Assembly: GCA_964057225.1 (NCBI GenBank)
Contig: OZ059895.1
Coordinates: 6,696,001 to 6,760,000, forward strand
Reading direction: 5' to 3'
DNA from: Auanema rhodensis
Lineage: Eukaryota; Nematoda; Chromadorea; Rhabditida; Rhabditidae
Length of the DNA stretch: 64,000 nt
Shown here: positions 40,734 to 54,449 of the stretch, in pieces
Position numbering within the stretch: position 1 is the stretch's first letter
How the letters are laid out: every line of letters begins with the position of its first letter
Program-made: the position numbers and the translations under genes
The notes under the pieces: generated by a model
The model's input: the letters and a program-made list of their open reading frames with translations, nothing else
Told to the model about the DNA's origin: nothing
Databases searched by the model: none

Positions 40734-43255
40734 GCCCTCCCCCTATTTCTCTACCTTTAGTCTCTAGTGAGAAGGACACGTGACTGAGATGGACGAAGAC
40801 GGGAGTCGAAAGAGGCATTAGATAAATAGAAGAAAGATATGAGAGAAAGAGAAATAGAATTATTGGGAGAAAGGTAATAGAAGGTGAAAGAGGAAACTGT
40901 ATGAGAGGCACACGACTATGGGACTAACGACGACGAAGACGATCATCGGACGGTTTGAACAGAAGCGAATCGTCGGATGACAATGAAATTGAGCATCATG
41001 CAGCAGCTCAGTGGTGTTGAAATAACTAAGAGTATGTGAGAGTGGACGGTCAAATGGACAACAATCGGAAGAAGGCAAAGGTTGAAATGGTTAGAAAAAT
41101 GAACAACCACGACGACGACAACAATGAGATAACGACAGGACGAAACCAGGCGAAAAGGAACGATATATATATTTAGACGTTTTGAGTTGAGGGAATAGAC
41201 TGAGAAAAAGGTTGTTGCGACTGATTCCGAGGACACGAACAAAAAATTTGGTTAAAGCAAGTAATTGGTGAAAGCTTAGATAATAGGCTCGAGAGTATGG
41301 TGAATATAGATAAAACTAATGAGAGGAGCTAGACAATGTAGCAAGGTATACAGATATAATTTGCAGAGAAAAATAAACAAAAAATGGGAAAAGTGACAAA
41401 GACTATTCGAAGGAATGGAATTGAAAATGTGAAAAAAAAAACAAAGTTGTTGTACGTTGTAGTTGAGTATTAGCAGTAAAAGAGTAGTAGGGAATAGTAG
41501 TACTAGGTCGATTGTATGAAATTTGGGAGGAGGAGAGGTGATGGAATGAAATGGAATAGGAGAGGAAGAGGAGATGTATGGATCAGCGAAAAAGAGAGCG
41601 GTGAAAAGAAGATAGAGGTAGAAAGAGAGAGGGAAAGAGAAAAGGGTTGAAGAGTCGTTGGAGTTCAGGCCGACGACGTACGCAACACGCACAGTCCACA
41701 CACGCCGATGGTGCTATAAGAGAACTTTAAATTGTCTATATACGGTCAGTCGATTGGAATTGGAAAAGACAGAGAGAGAGAGGAGGGAAAGAAACCGAGA
41801 GATTGAGAGAGAAAGAGAACGAAATGGAGGATAAAGAAAGGCCAATCGGGTGATGGTATGGTCGTCGTTGTCGTTCTGGTGGTGAAGGTGGTGGGGTTGG
41901 TTGAATGAACGAACATGAAAAGAGAAAAGAGGTGGTTGGGAGGTAGAAGAGATGAAATGCGTGCAAGAGACAATGAGAGAGCGAGGGGCAATACATGGTC
42001 GGTTCCAATGAATATCGGTCGGCGTCGTCGGTCAGTCGGTCGGCGGTTGATCGGAGGCCGGAGAAGACGAAATGGGGACACACGACGACGATGTTGGTAG
42101 TGATGATGATGACAACGACGTCGATGTTATTCAGGAGGAAATGAAAGAGGAGTATGAGTATAACATTTGCATTATAACATTTGATATCCAGAGTGAATAG
42201 AAGGTTATACAGGCTTTACAGCAGAATTAAACCTTCAGATAATAAAATAACTGAAATATAAATTTATAGAAACGAAACAAGAAGTAAATGCCATACTATT
42301 TAGATTTTGTTAGTTTCTACATTTGACCTCAAGATGTTTTTCATATGAACACCAACGTCTACGAGCTTCAACCTTATTGTCGTGTCGTTCAGAAAAACAA
42401 AATAAAAGCAAAACAGACGATGAAGATGTTCATCATCATTGCTTCAGACACAAAGAAATTATAAAACAGAAGAAGCTAAATGGATTGTAATGAGTCACAT
42501 GGCGTACGCATGACATTGTCTTCAGTGTGTGCTTCTGAAGTAAATATTGTTGATTGGTGGATTGCTTAGATGACTCAAACTGTTGTTTCGTTCTGAACTG
42601 TCTAGCACTATCTCCCATGAATTCTATATAACCTTTTAGTAGTTCTTCTCGATAAATCGGAAGAATATTAAATTGTATGCGAAAATAGACTGTGATGCTT
42701 CATCATATTATTTTAACAATCAGAGCATTGAATCTTGTATTTTTGACAAACAGTCACACGTGGTATTGGTTGAGCTATACCGGTGCCGTTAGACAGAGAC
42801 GTAGTCAAGCGGTTGTCGTCAGAATGCGAGATTAGAGGGTCAACTGATGGCATAGTCAGTCGAACGTCGAACTGTCCTTCTTGACTGTGTTGCTTATTTT
42901 CTCATATTTCTTTTTTAAATTGTTTATGTAAAAGAAAAATTGATTTTGAAGTAAGGACTACGTGGCCTCAACAGATTCTTTCTCTACATCGTGTTTGGTG
43001 CGTTTTGTGAAATTCAGAACATATCCCCAATTGATGAAGATAGAGACAAAAATCATTAGCATTTCTGTTCTGTCTTCTCATCATTAACACAATCTCCTTC
43101 TTCAAACTTCAGCTGATTTTCATCGTCGTCATTTCTGATGATCTTCGTCATATTCATCATCTTCGTCGTCGTTTTCAGCGTTGTTGTTGCCTGTTGCTAT
43201 ATTCGGCCCAACCACATAGCGTCAGCAATGATGACGACGTCGTCGACACAACCGT

Positions 43256-43370
43256 CAGCAGCAGTAGTAGCAGCATCAGCAGCAGCTACCGTAATCCGAC
43301 ATTGGGGGAAGTGACGAATGACAGCAGCAGCAGTAGTTAGTAGTAGTTAGTAGTAGTAGCAGCAACAACG
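43256..43370. repeat. CAG/TAG trinucleotide tracts
   Basis: Two imperfect runs of CAG, TAG and GTAGTTAG units separated by ~30 bp of unique sequence. Stops occur in the frames examined, so this is probably not a coding poly-amino-acid run; an untranslated exon is possible. Confidence 0.75.
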
Positions 43371-45004
43371 ATCATACGGTGTTGGAGCATTCTTTCTCAT
43401 TCATTCGTTTCTCAGCCAGTCAAGTCATTCATTCGAACAATCAAACAATTCCTTCAACACTACCGTTAAAGCTATTATAATCGAGAACAACATCTGAAAT
43501 AAAAATTATAAAGGTATTGTGTCGTTCTTTGGAAGATGGCTATGGGTCTGTATATGTATATTCATGTAAAATGTGTGCATGTGTATCAAGTTAGAAATAA
43601 ACAAGCTTTCAGATGTAGATGATGATGTGAATATGTGTTAACTCTTACACCAGCATTACTCTCTTAATCTTATTTTGGTGATTGCATAAATGCTGTTATA
43701 AAAATAAGTAATGTTCAATCATAACTTATCGTATTCGATATGTTGGCAGTCATCCAGCAAATATAACTCTTTAGTATTTCAGGGATTGATGGTTCACTTG
43801 ATAATTTAGACGAAAGCAAGGGCAAAAACGTCAGAATAATTGTCGACAATATGAAGATTACCGGAAAGAGGTGTACGTGCTTTTTCTTAGACTCATGAGG
43901 ATGAGCGCTAGGTTAAATTATGCACAGTTGAAAATAGTATTTGAAATCGGGTTAGGAAAGAAACAGGTAGCTAACTGGCTAGTCATATCAACTAATAATG
44001 CTAGTAGCCTTGACCGGCTCGTGATGATCATAATGATGGTTTGAAGCGTATGATGTCATAAGCTGAGCATTTAAAATTCGGCAGTTAAAGCATATAGTAA
44101 AGATAATTGAGATATAAAATAGTATTAAAAGATTGAAAGAATAAGATATATGTGAAAAAAGTAATGCAGCATATTCCAATTGTGCATAAAAATGGAAAGA
44201 AACATAAGATACGAATAATAATAACTATTTAAATGGATTAATTAACTATATGATTTTATAAAATTATATAGATTATTCAGTAGTATTAGAATGAGTTTTT
44301 TATTTGTCTCTAACAATAGAGCAAATTATGTTTGCTGGAATTGTTATGAAGATGGAAGTTTTAGGTAAAACACTAGGGAAGGTTCTGCAATTTTAACCAA
44401 AAATTCCAAATTTATGATAGGGTAGACCGAAGCGAATAGGACTGAGTGTAACCGGAAAGGGGTTACATAAAAATACGAGATAATGAAGTCTCGAGTGCTT
44501 TGGCCAAGTCTAGGGTCAGGAAGGATCAGCAATCAGGATCGGATCCAAAGAGTGTGATGAACTTTAATAGAGAGAGAGAGGAGAAGAAAAAAGAAAAAAT
44601 GAGAGAAAAACGAGAAAAAGAAAAAAGAATATAGTTAAGAAGAGGACTAGTACTGACCAACTGGGACTGGCTTTAGAGTCTGTTACAAGAGAAGTAAGGG
44701 AAATTGTTAGAGAAAAACAGTCATGATAGTGAAATAGATACAGTAGAGATATATACAAAAAAATTATCGAGATAGTGGAAGAGGCTGAGAGGGGGAGCGA
44801 AAAATATGGAAAGAAAGAGAAGAGGGAAAAAGAGATTGAGAGAGTGGATACAAAAGAGAAGAAGAGAAAGAAAGAGAGGCAAGATATATATATATATATA
44901 TATATATAACTGTAAGAAATAGAATTGAAATGAGAGAAACCAAAGATACAAATAAAAAGAGAGAGAGAGGGTCCGAGTGTAAGAAAAAGAGAGAGAGGGT
45001 TGTC

Positions 45005-45240
45005 ATCAGTCGGGTAAGGGGCGAGGTCTACTGGCTGCAAACTCGAAAAACCAGACTGGCCGGGGGCCCAACACGACGCGAAGGGGTGCTATGTGTATGC
45101 ATCGGACCGAGTAGGCGGTCCTGTAGGCGTGGTCTTAGACACAGTCGGATGACGATAGTCGGACGAGACAGAAACACACGACGACGTCGCGGACGATTGT
45201 CGCAACGACTTCGGGGCGGTCCCGACACGAACATCGTAAA
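45005..45240. other. GC-rich island next to the satellite
   Basis: About 235 bp rich in CG dinucleotides (GACGACGTCGCGGACG, GGCCGGGGGCCC) in an otherwise AT-rich region, 220 bp before the tandem array. It could be a distal grh promoter or a boundary element; nothing in it proves either. Confidence 0.4.
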
Positions 45241-45606
45241 GATAGCGATTCAGAGTTAATCATGAAGAGAATCCAGAGAAAGAATAAGAAAGAAATAGAA
45301 AGAGATGAGAAAAATGCGGTGATACCTAATATATATACATTCATAAGAAGATATATTTTAGAAATTGAACAGATGCAGTTAAGAATAAGAACATAATTTT
45401 TGAAACGAATGCTAATATTTAAACTGTGGACATTCTAAAAACAATCAAACAAAAAAAACATTTTGAATGTTCTTCTGAAGAAGAATACGGTACACGTGCC
45501 ATTTGCCTTGGGGTATTCATCATCATCTTTGGTTTAATTACCCAAGTTTGAGGTATTTTGATGATTCAACAAGGGTTACACCTGATGTTGAACTAAATTT
45601 TGGAAA

Positions 45607-45623
45607 GCTCACTATATGTGAGC
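45607..45623. repeat. Monomer stem-loop (first copy shown)
   Basis: Perfect inverted repeat GCTCAC / GTGAGC with a TATAT loop, repeated once per satellite monomer. A subset has GCTCAG or GTTCAC in the left arm, which breaks one pair. Confidence 0.85.
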
Positions 45624-46238
45624 AACATAGATATTTCATCTTTCTGAAGATTCTGAAGCTCGTCTATCTCTTGAATGGAAACGTTTATTGTTCAGAAAAT
45701 CTCAGTCTAGAGTTTTGAATGTTCTTCTGAACAGGAATACGGTGCACGTGCCATTTGCCTTGAGGTATTCATCTTCATCTTTGGTTTAATTACCCAAGTT
45801 TGAGGTACTTTGATGATTCAACAAGGGTTACACCTGATGTTGAACTAAATTTTGGAAAGCTCACTATATGTTAGCAACATTGATATTTCATCTCTCTGAA
45901 GATTCGGAAGCTTGTCTATCTCTTTACCGGAAATGTTTATTATTCAGACAATCTCAGTCTAGAGTTTTGAATGTTCTTCTGAACAGGAATACGGTGCACG
46001 TGCCATTTGCCTTGAGGTATTCATCTTCATCTTTGGTTTAATTACCCAAGTTTGAGGTACTTTGATGATTCAACAAGGGTTACACCTGATGTTGAACTAA
46101 ATTTTGGAAAGCTCACTATATGTGAGCAACATTGATATTCCATCTTTCTGAAGATTCTGAAGCTTGTCTATCTCTTGAATGGAAACGTTTATTGTTCAGA
46201 CAATCTCAGTCTAGAGTTTTGAATGTTTTTCTGAAGAA

Positions 46239-47490
46239 GAATACGGTGCACGTGCCATTTGCCCTGGAGTATTCATCTTCATCTTTGGTTTAATCACCCA
46301 AGTTTGAGGTACTTTGATAATTCAACAACGGTTACACCTGATGTTGAACTAAATTTTGGAAAGCTCACTATATGTGAGCAACATTGACATTTCATCTTTC
46401 TGAAGATTCTGAAGCTTGTCTATCTCTTGATCGGAAATGTTTATTGTTCAGACAATCTCAGTCTAGAGTTTTGAATGTTCTTCTGAACAGGAATACGGTG
46501 CACGTGCCATTTGCCTTGAGGTATTCATATTCATCTTTTGTTTAATTACCCAAGTTTGAGGTACTTTGATAATTCAACAACGGTTACACCTGATGTTGAA
46601 CTAAATTTTGGAAAGCTCACTATATGTGAGCAACATTGATATTCCATCTTTCTGAAGATTCTGAAGCTTGTCTATCTCTTGAATGGAAACGTTTATTGTT
46701 CAGACAATCTCAGTCTAGAGTTTTGAATGTTTTTCTGAAGAAGAATACGGTGCACGTGCCATTTGCCCTGGAGTATTCATCTTCATCTTTGGTTTAATCA
46801 CCCAAGTTTGAGGTACTTTGATAATTCAACAACGGTTACACCTGATGTTGAACTAAATTTTGGAAAGCTCACTATATGTGAGCAACATTGACATTTCATC
46901 TTTCTGAAGATTCTGAAGCTTGTCTATCTCTTGATCGGAAATGTTTATTGTTCAGACAATCTCAGTCTAGAGTTTTGAATGTTCTTCTGAACAGGAATAC
47001 GGTGCACGTGCCATTTGCCTTGAGGTATTCATATTCATCTTTTGTTTAATTACCCAAGTTTGAGGTACTTTGATAATTCAACAACGGTTACACCTGATGT
47101 TGAACTAAATTTTGGAAAGCTCACTATATGTGAGCAACATTGATATTCCATCTTTCTGAAGATTCTGAAGCTTGTCTATCTCTTGAATGGAAACGTTTAT
47201 TGTTCAGACAATCTCAGTCTAGAGTTTTGAATGTTTTTCTGAAGAAGAATACGGTGCACGTGCCATTTGCCCTGGAGTATTCATCTTCATCTTTGGTTTA
47301 ATCACCCAAGTTTGAGGTACTTTGATAATTCAACAACGGTTACACCTGATGTTGAACTAAATTTTGGAAAGCTCACTATATGTGAGCAACATTGATATTC
47401 CATCTTTCTGAAGATTCTGAAGCTTGTCTATCTCTTGATCGGAAATGTTTATTGTTCAGACAATCTCAGCCTAGAGTTTTGAATGTTTTT
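46239..47490. repeat. Dimeric higher-order block (504 bp period)
   Basis: A diagnostic AATCACCC (others AATTACCC) occurs at about 46292, 46796 and 47300, exactly 504 bp apart, with accompanying TTCTTCTGAACAGG / TTTTTCTGAAGAAG alternation. A second dimeric zone with alternating AAGCTCAG and AAGTTCAC spans about 48880-49900. Confidence 0.85.
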
Positions 47491-50400
47491 CTGAAGAAGA
47501 ATACGGTGCACGTGCCATTTGCCTTGAGGTATTCATATTCATCTTTGGTTTAATTACCCAAGTTTGAGGTACTTTGATAATTCAACAACGGTTACACCTG
47601 ATGTTGAACTAAATTTTGGAAAGCTCAGTATATGTGAGCAACATTGATATTCCATCTTTCTGAAGATTCTGAAGCTTGTCTATCTCTTGATCGGAAATGT
47701 TTATTGTTCAGACAATCTCAGCCTAGAGTTTTGAATGTTTTTCTGAAGAAGAATACGGTGCACGTGCCATTTGCCCTGGAGTATTCATCTTCATCTTTGG
47801 TTTAATTACCCAAGTTTGAGGTACTTTGATAATTCAACAAGGGTTACACCTGATGTTGAACTAAATTTTGGAAAGTTCACTATATGTGAGCAACATTGAT
47901 ATTTCATCTTTCTGCAGATTCTGAAGCTTGTCTATCTCTTGAATGGAAACGTTTATTGTTCAGAAAATCTCAGTCTAGAGTTTTGAATGTTTTTCTGAAG
48001 AAGAATACGGTGCACGTGCCATTTGCCCTGGAGTATTCATCTTCATCTTTGGTTTAATTACCCAAGTTTGAGGTACTTTGATAATTCAACAAGGGTTACA
48101 CCTGATGTTGAACTAAATTTTGGAATGTTCACTATATGTGAGCAACATTGATATTTCATCTTTCTGAAGATTCTGAAGCTTGTCTATCTCTTGAATGGAA
48201 ACGTTTATTGTTCAGAAAATCTCAGTCTAGAGTTTTGAATGTTTTTCTGAAGAAGAATACGGTGCACGTGCCATTTGCCCTGGAGTATTCATCTTCATCT
48301 TTGGTTTAATTACCCAAGTTTGAGGTACTTTGATAATTCAACAAGGGTTACACCTGATGTTGAACCAAATTTTGGAAAGCTCACTATATGTGAGCAACAT
48401 TGATATTCCATCTTTCTGAAGATTCTGAAGCTTGTCTATCTCTTTACCGGAAACTTTTATTGTTCAGAAAATCTCAGTCTAGAGTTTTGAATGTTTTTCT
48501 GAAGAAGAATACGGTGCACGTGCCATTTGCCCTGGAGTATTCATCTTCATCTTTGGTTTAATTACCCAAGTTTGAGATACTTTGATAATTCAACAAGGGT
48601 TACACCTGATGTTGAACCAAATTTTGGAAAGCTCACTATATGTGAGCAACATTGATATTCCATCTTTCTGAAGATTCTGAAGCTTGTCTATCTCTTTACC
48701 GGAAACTTTTATTGTTCAGAAAATCTCAGTCTAGAGTTTTGAATGTTTTTCTGAAGAAGAATACGGTGCACGTGCCATTTGCCTTGAGGTATTCATCTTC
48801 ATCTTTGGTTTAATTACCCAAGTTTGAGATACTTTGATAATTCAACAAGGGTTACACCTGATGTTGAACTAAATTTTGGAAAGCTCAGTATATGTGAGCA
48901 ACATTGATATTTCATCTTTCTGAAGATTCTGAAGCTTGTCTATCTCTTTACCGGAAACTTTTATTGTTCAGAAAATCTCAGTCTAGAGTTTTGAATGTTT
49001 TTCTGAAGAAGAATACGGTGCACGTGCCATTTGCCCTGGAGTATTCATCTTCATCTTTGGTTTAATTACCCAAGTTTGAGATACTTTGATAATTCAACAA
49101 GGGTTACACCTGATGTTGAACTAAATTTTGGAAAGTTCACTATATGTGAGCAACATTGATATTCCATCTTTCTGAAGATTCTGAAGCTTGTCTATCTCTT
49201 TACCGGAAACTTTTATTGTTCAGAAAATCTCAGTCTAGAGTTTTGAATGTTTTTCTGAAGAAGAATACGGTGCACGTGCCATTTGCCCTGGAGTATTCAT
49301 CTTCATCTTTGGTTTAATTACCCAAGTTTGAGATACTTTGATAATTCAACAAGGGTTACACCTGATGTTGAACTAAATTTTGGAAAGCTCAGTATATGTG
49401 AGCAACATTGATATTTCATCTTTCTGAAGATTCTGAAGCTTGTCTATCTCTTTACCGGAAACTTTTATTGTTCAGAAAATCTCAGTCTAGAGTTTTGAAT
49501 GTTTTTCTGAAGAAGAATACGGTGCACGTGCCATTTGCCCTGGAGTATTCATCTTCATCTTTGGTTTAATTACCCAAGTTTGAGATACTTTGATAATTCA
49601 ACAAGGGTTACACCTGATGTTGAACTAAATTTTGGAAAGTTCACTATATGTGAGCAACATTGATATTCCATCTTTCTGAAGATTCTGAAGCTTGTCTATC
49701 TCTTTACCGGAAACTTTTATTGTTCAGAAAATCTCAGTCTAGAGTTTTGAATGTTTTTCTGAAGAAGAATACGGTGCACGTGCCATTTGCCCTGGAGTAT
49801 TCATCTTCATCTTTGGTTTAATTACCCAAGTTTGAGATACTTTGATAATTCAACAAGGGTTACACCTGATGTTGAACTAAATTTTGGAAAGCTCAGTATA
49901 TGTGAGCAACATTGATATTTCATCTTTCTGAAGATTCTGAAGCTTGTCTATCTCTTGAATGGAAACGTTTATTGTTCAGAAAATCTCAGTCTAGAGTTTT
50001 GAATGTTTTTCTGAAGAAGAATACGGTGCACGTGCCATTTGCCCTGGAGTATTCATCTTCATCTTTGGTTTAATTACCCAAGTTTGAGGTACTTTGATAA
50101 TTCAACAAGGGTTACACCTGATGTTGAACTAAATTTTGGAAAGCTCAGTATATGTGAGCAACATTGATATTTCATCTCTCTGAAGAATCGGAAGCTTGTC
50201 TATCTCTTTACCGGAAACTTTTATTGTTCAGACAATATCAGCCTAGAGTTTTGAATGTTTTTCTGAAGAAGAATACGGTGCACGTGCCATTTGCCTTGAG
50301 GTATTCATCTTCATCTTTGGTTTAATTACCCAAGTTTGAGGTACTTTGATGATTCAACAAGGGTTACACCTGATGTTGAACTAAATTTTGGATAGCTCAC

Positions 50401-53400
50401 TATATGTGAGCAACATTGATATTCCATCTTTCTGAAGATTCTGAAGCTTGTCTATCTCTTTACCGGAAACTTTTATTGTTCAGACAATATCAGCCTAGAG
50501 TTTTGAATGTTTTTCTGAAGAAGAATACGGTGCACGTGCCATTTGCCTTGAGGTATTCATCTTCATCTTTGGTTTAATTACCCAAGTTTGAGGTACTTTG
50601 ATAATTCAACAACGGTTACACCGGATGTTGAACTAAATTTTGGAAAGCTCACTATATGTGAGCAACATTTATATTTCATCTTTCTGAAGATTCTGAAGCT
50701 TGTCTATCTCTTGAATGGAAACGTTTATTGTTCAGACAATCTCAGCCTAGAGTTTTGAATGTTTTTCTGAAGAAGAATACGGTGCACGTGCCATTTGCCT
50801 TGAGGTATTCATCTTCATCTTTGGTTTAATTACCCAAGTTTGAGGTACTTTGATAATTCAACAACGGTTACACCTGATGTTGAACTAAATTTTGGAAAGC
50901 TCACTATATGTGAGCAACATTGATATTTCATCTTTCTGAAGATTCTGAAACTTGTCTATCTCTTGACCGGAAATGTTTATTGTTCAGACAATCTCAGTCT
51001 AGAGTTTTGAATGTTTTTCTGAAGAAGAATACGGTGCACATGCCATTTGCCTTGAGGTATTCATCTTCATCTTTGGTTTAATTACCCAAGTTTGAGGTAC
51101 TTTGATAATTCAACAACGGTTACACCTGATGTTGAACTAAATTTTGGAAAGCTCACTATATGTGAGCAACATTGATATTCCATCTTTCTGAAGATTCTGA
51201 AGCTTGTCTATCTCTTGAATGGAAACGTTTATTGTTCAGACAATCTCAGCCTAGAGTTTTGAATGTTTTTCTGAAGAAGAATACGGTGCACGTGCCATTT
51301 GCCTTGAGGTATTCATCTTCATCTTTGGTTTAATTACCCAAGTTTGAGGTACTTTGATAATTCAACAACGGTTACACCTGATGTTGAACTAAATTTTGGA
51401 AAGCTCACTATATGTGAGCAACATTGATATTTCATCTTTCTGAAGATTCTGAAGCTTGTCTATCTCTTGACCGGAAATGTTTATTGTTCGGACAATCTCA
51501 GCCTAGAGTTTTGAATGTTTTTCTGAAGAAGAATACGGTGCACGTGCCATTTGCCTTGAGGTATTCATCTTCATCTTTGGTTTAATTACCCAAGTTTGAG
51601 GTACTTTGATAATTCAACAACGGTTACACCTGATGTTGAACTAAATTTTGGAAAGCTCACTATATGTGAGCAACATTGATATTTTATCTTTCTGAAGATT
51701 CTGAAGCTTGTCTATCTCTTGACCGGAAATGTTTATTGTTCGGACAATCTCAGCCTAGAGTTTTGAATGTTTTTCTGAAGAAGAATACGGTGCACGTGCC
51801 ATTTGCCTTGAGGTATTCATCTTCATCTTTGGTTTAATTACCCAAGTTTGAGGTACTTTGATAATTCAACAACGGTTACACCTGATGTTGAACTAAATTT
51901 TGGAAAGCTCACTATATGTGAGCAACATTGATATTCCATCTTTCTGAAGATTCTGAAGCTTGTCTATCTCTTGAATGGAAACGTTTATTGTTCAGACAAT
52001 CTCAGCCTAGAGTTTTGAATGTTTTTCTGAAGAAGAATACGGTGCACGTGCCATTTGCCTTGAGGTATTCATCTTCATCTTTGGTTTAATTACCCAAGTT
52101 TGAGATACTTTGATAATTCAACAAGGGTTACACCTGATGTTGAACTAAATTTTGGAAAGCTCAGTATATGTGAGCAACATTGATATTTCATCTTTCTGAA
52201 GATTCTGAAGCTTGTCTATCTCTTGAATGGAAACGTTTATTGTTCGGAAATCTCAGCCTAGAGTTTTGAATGTTTTTCTGAAGAAGAATACGGTGCACGT
52301 GCCATTTGCCTTGAGGTATTCATCTTCATCTTTGGTTTAATTACCCAAGTTTGAGGTACTTTGATGATTCAACAAGGGTTACACCTGATGTTGAACTAAA
52401 TTTTGGAAAGCTCACTATATGTGAGCAACATTGATATTTCATCTTTCTGAAGATTCTGAAGCTTGTCTATCTCTTGACCGGAAATGTTTATTGTTCAGAC
52501 AATCTCAGTCTAGAGTTTTGAATGTTTTTCTGAAGAAGAATACGGTGCACGTGCCATTTGCCTTGGGGTATTCAACTTCATTTTTGGTTTAATTACCCAA
52601 GTTTGAGGTACTTTGATAATTCAACAACAGTTACACCTGATGTTGAACTAAATTTTCGAAAGCTCACTATATGTGAGCAACATTGATATTTCATCTTTCT
52701 GAAGATTCTGAAGCTTGTCTATCTCTTGAATGGAAACGTTTATTGTTCAGACAATCTCAGCCTAGAGTTTTGAATGTTTTTCTGAAGAAGAATACGGTGC
52801 ACGTGCCATTTGCCTTGAGGTATTCATCTTCATTTTTGGTTTAATTACCCAAGTTTGAGGTACTTTGATGATTCAACAAGGGTTACACCTGATGTTGAAC
52901 TAAATTTTGGAAAGCTCACTATATGTGAGCAACATTTATATTTCATCTTTCTGAAGATTCTGAAGCTTGTCTATCTCTTGACCGGAAATGTTTATTGTTC
53001 AGACAATCTCAGTCTAGAGTTTTGAATGTTTTTCTGAAGAAGAATACGGTGCACGTGCCATTTGCCCTGGAGTATTCATCTTCATCTTTGGTTTAATTAC
53101 CCAAGTTTGAGGTACTTTGATAATTCAACAACGGTTACACCTGATGTTGAACTAAATTTTGGAAAGCTCACTATATGTGAGCAACATTGATATTTCATCT
53201 TTCTGAAGATTCTGAAGCTTGTCTATCTCTTGACCGGAAATGTTTATTGTTCAGACAATCTCAGTCTAGAGTTTTGAATGTTTTTCTGAAGAAGAATACG
53301 GTGCACGTGCCATTTGCCCTGGAGTATTCATCTTCATCTTTGGTTTAATTACCCAAGTTTGAGGTACTTTGATAATTCAACAACGGTTACACCTGATGTT

Positions 53401-54449
53401 GAACTAAATTTTGGAAAGCTCACTATATGTGAGCAACATTGATATTTCATCTTTCTGAAGATTCTGAAGCTTGTCTATCTCTTGAATGGAAACGTTTATT
53501 GTTCGGAAATCTCAGCCTAGAGTTTTGAATGTTTTTCTGAAGAAGAATACGGTGCACGTGCCATTTGCCCTGGAGTATTCATCTTCATCTTTGGTTTAAT
53601 TACCCAAGTTTGAGGTACTTTGATAATTCAACAACGGTTACACCTGATGTTGAACTAAATTTTGGAAAGCTCACTATATGTGAGCAACATTGATATATCA
53701 TCTTTCTGAAGATTCTGAAGCTTGTCTATCTCTTGAATGGAAACGTTTATTGTTCGGAAATCTCAGCCTAGAGTTTTGAATGTTTTTCTGAAGAAGAATA
53801 CGGTGCACGTGCCATTTGCCTTGAGGTATTCATCTTCATCTTTGGTTTAATTACCCAAGTTTGAGGTACTTTGATAATTCAACAACGGTTACACCTGATG
53901 TTGAACTAAATTTTCGAAAGCTCACTATATGTGAGCAACATTGATATTTCATCTTTCTGAAGATTCTGAAGCTTGTCTATCTCTTGAATGGAAACGTTTA
54001 TTGTTCGGAAATCTCAGCCTAGAGTTTTGAATGTTTTTCTGAAGAAGAATACGGTGCACGTGCCATTTGCCTTGAGGTATTCATCTTCATCTTTGGTTTA
54101 ATTACCCAAGTTTGAGGTACTTTGATAATTCAACAACGGTTACACCTGATGTTGAACTAAATTTTGGAAAGCTCACTATATGTGAGCAACATTGATATAT
54201 CATCTTTCTGAAGATTCTGAAGCTTGTCTATCTCTTGAATGGAAACGTTTATTGTTCGGAAATCTCAGCCTAGAGTTTTGAATGTTTTTCTGAAGAAGAA
54301 TACGGTGCACGTGCCATTTGCCCTGGAGTATTCATCTTCATCTTTGGTTTAATTACCCAAGTTTGAGGTACTTTGATAATTCAACAACGGTTACACCTGA
54401 TGTTGAACTAAATTTTGGAAAGCTCACTATATGTGAGCAACATTGATAT

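Larger units (their letters stand above)
39631..45460. other. Upstream region of grh, apparently non-coding
   Basis: About 5.8 kb between the first grh coding exon and the satellite. Many GA-rich stretches produce long Ser/Leu/Phe frames on the - strand; none looks like a real protein. GC-rich pieces at about 42000-42080 and 45005-45240 contrast with AT-rich surroundings and may mark promoters or untranslated exons. CAG/TAG trinucleotide runs lie at 43256-43370, and (TA)n at 44885-44909. Plausibly the grh control region. Confidence 0.5.

Noticed and set aside
39791-42083. Several 75-140 codon frames on the - strand upstream of grh
   Set aside because: Phe/Leu/Ser-rich frames from purine-rich + strand DNA, with overlapping alternatives in other frames and no recognisable motif.
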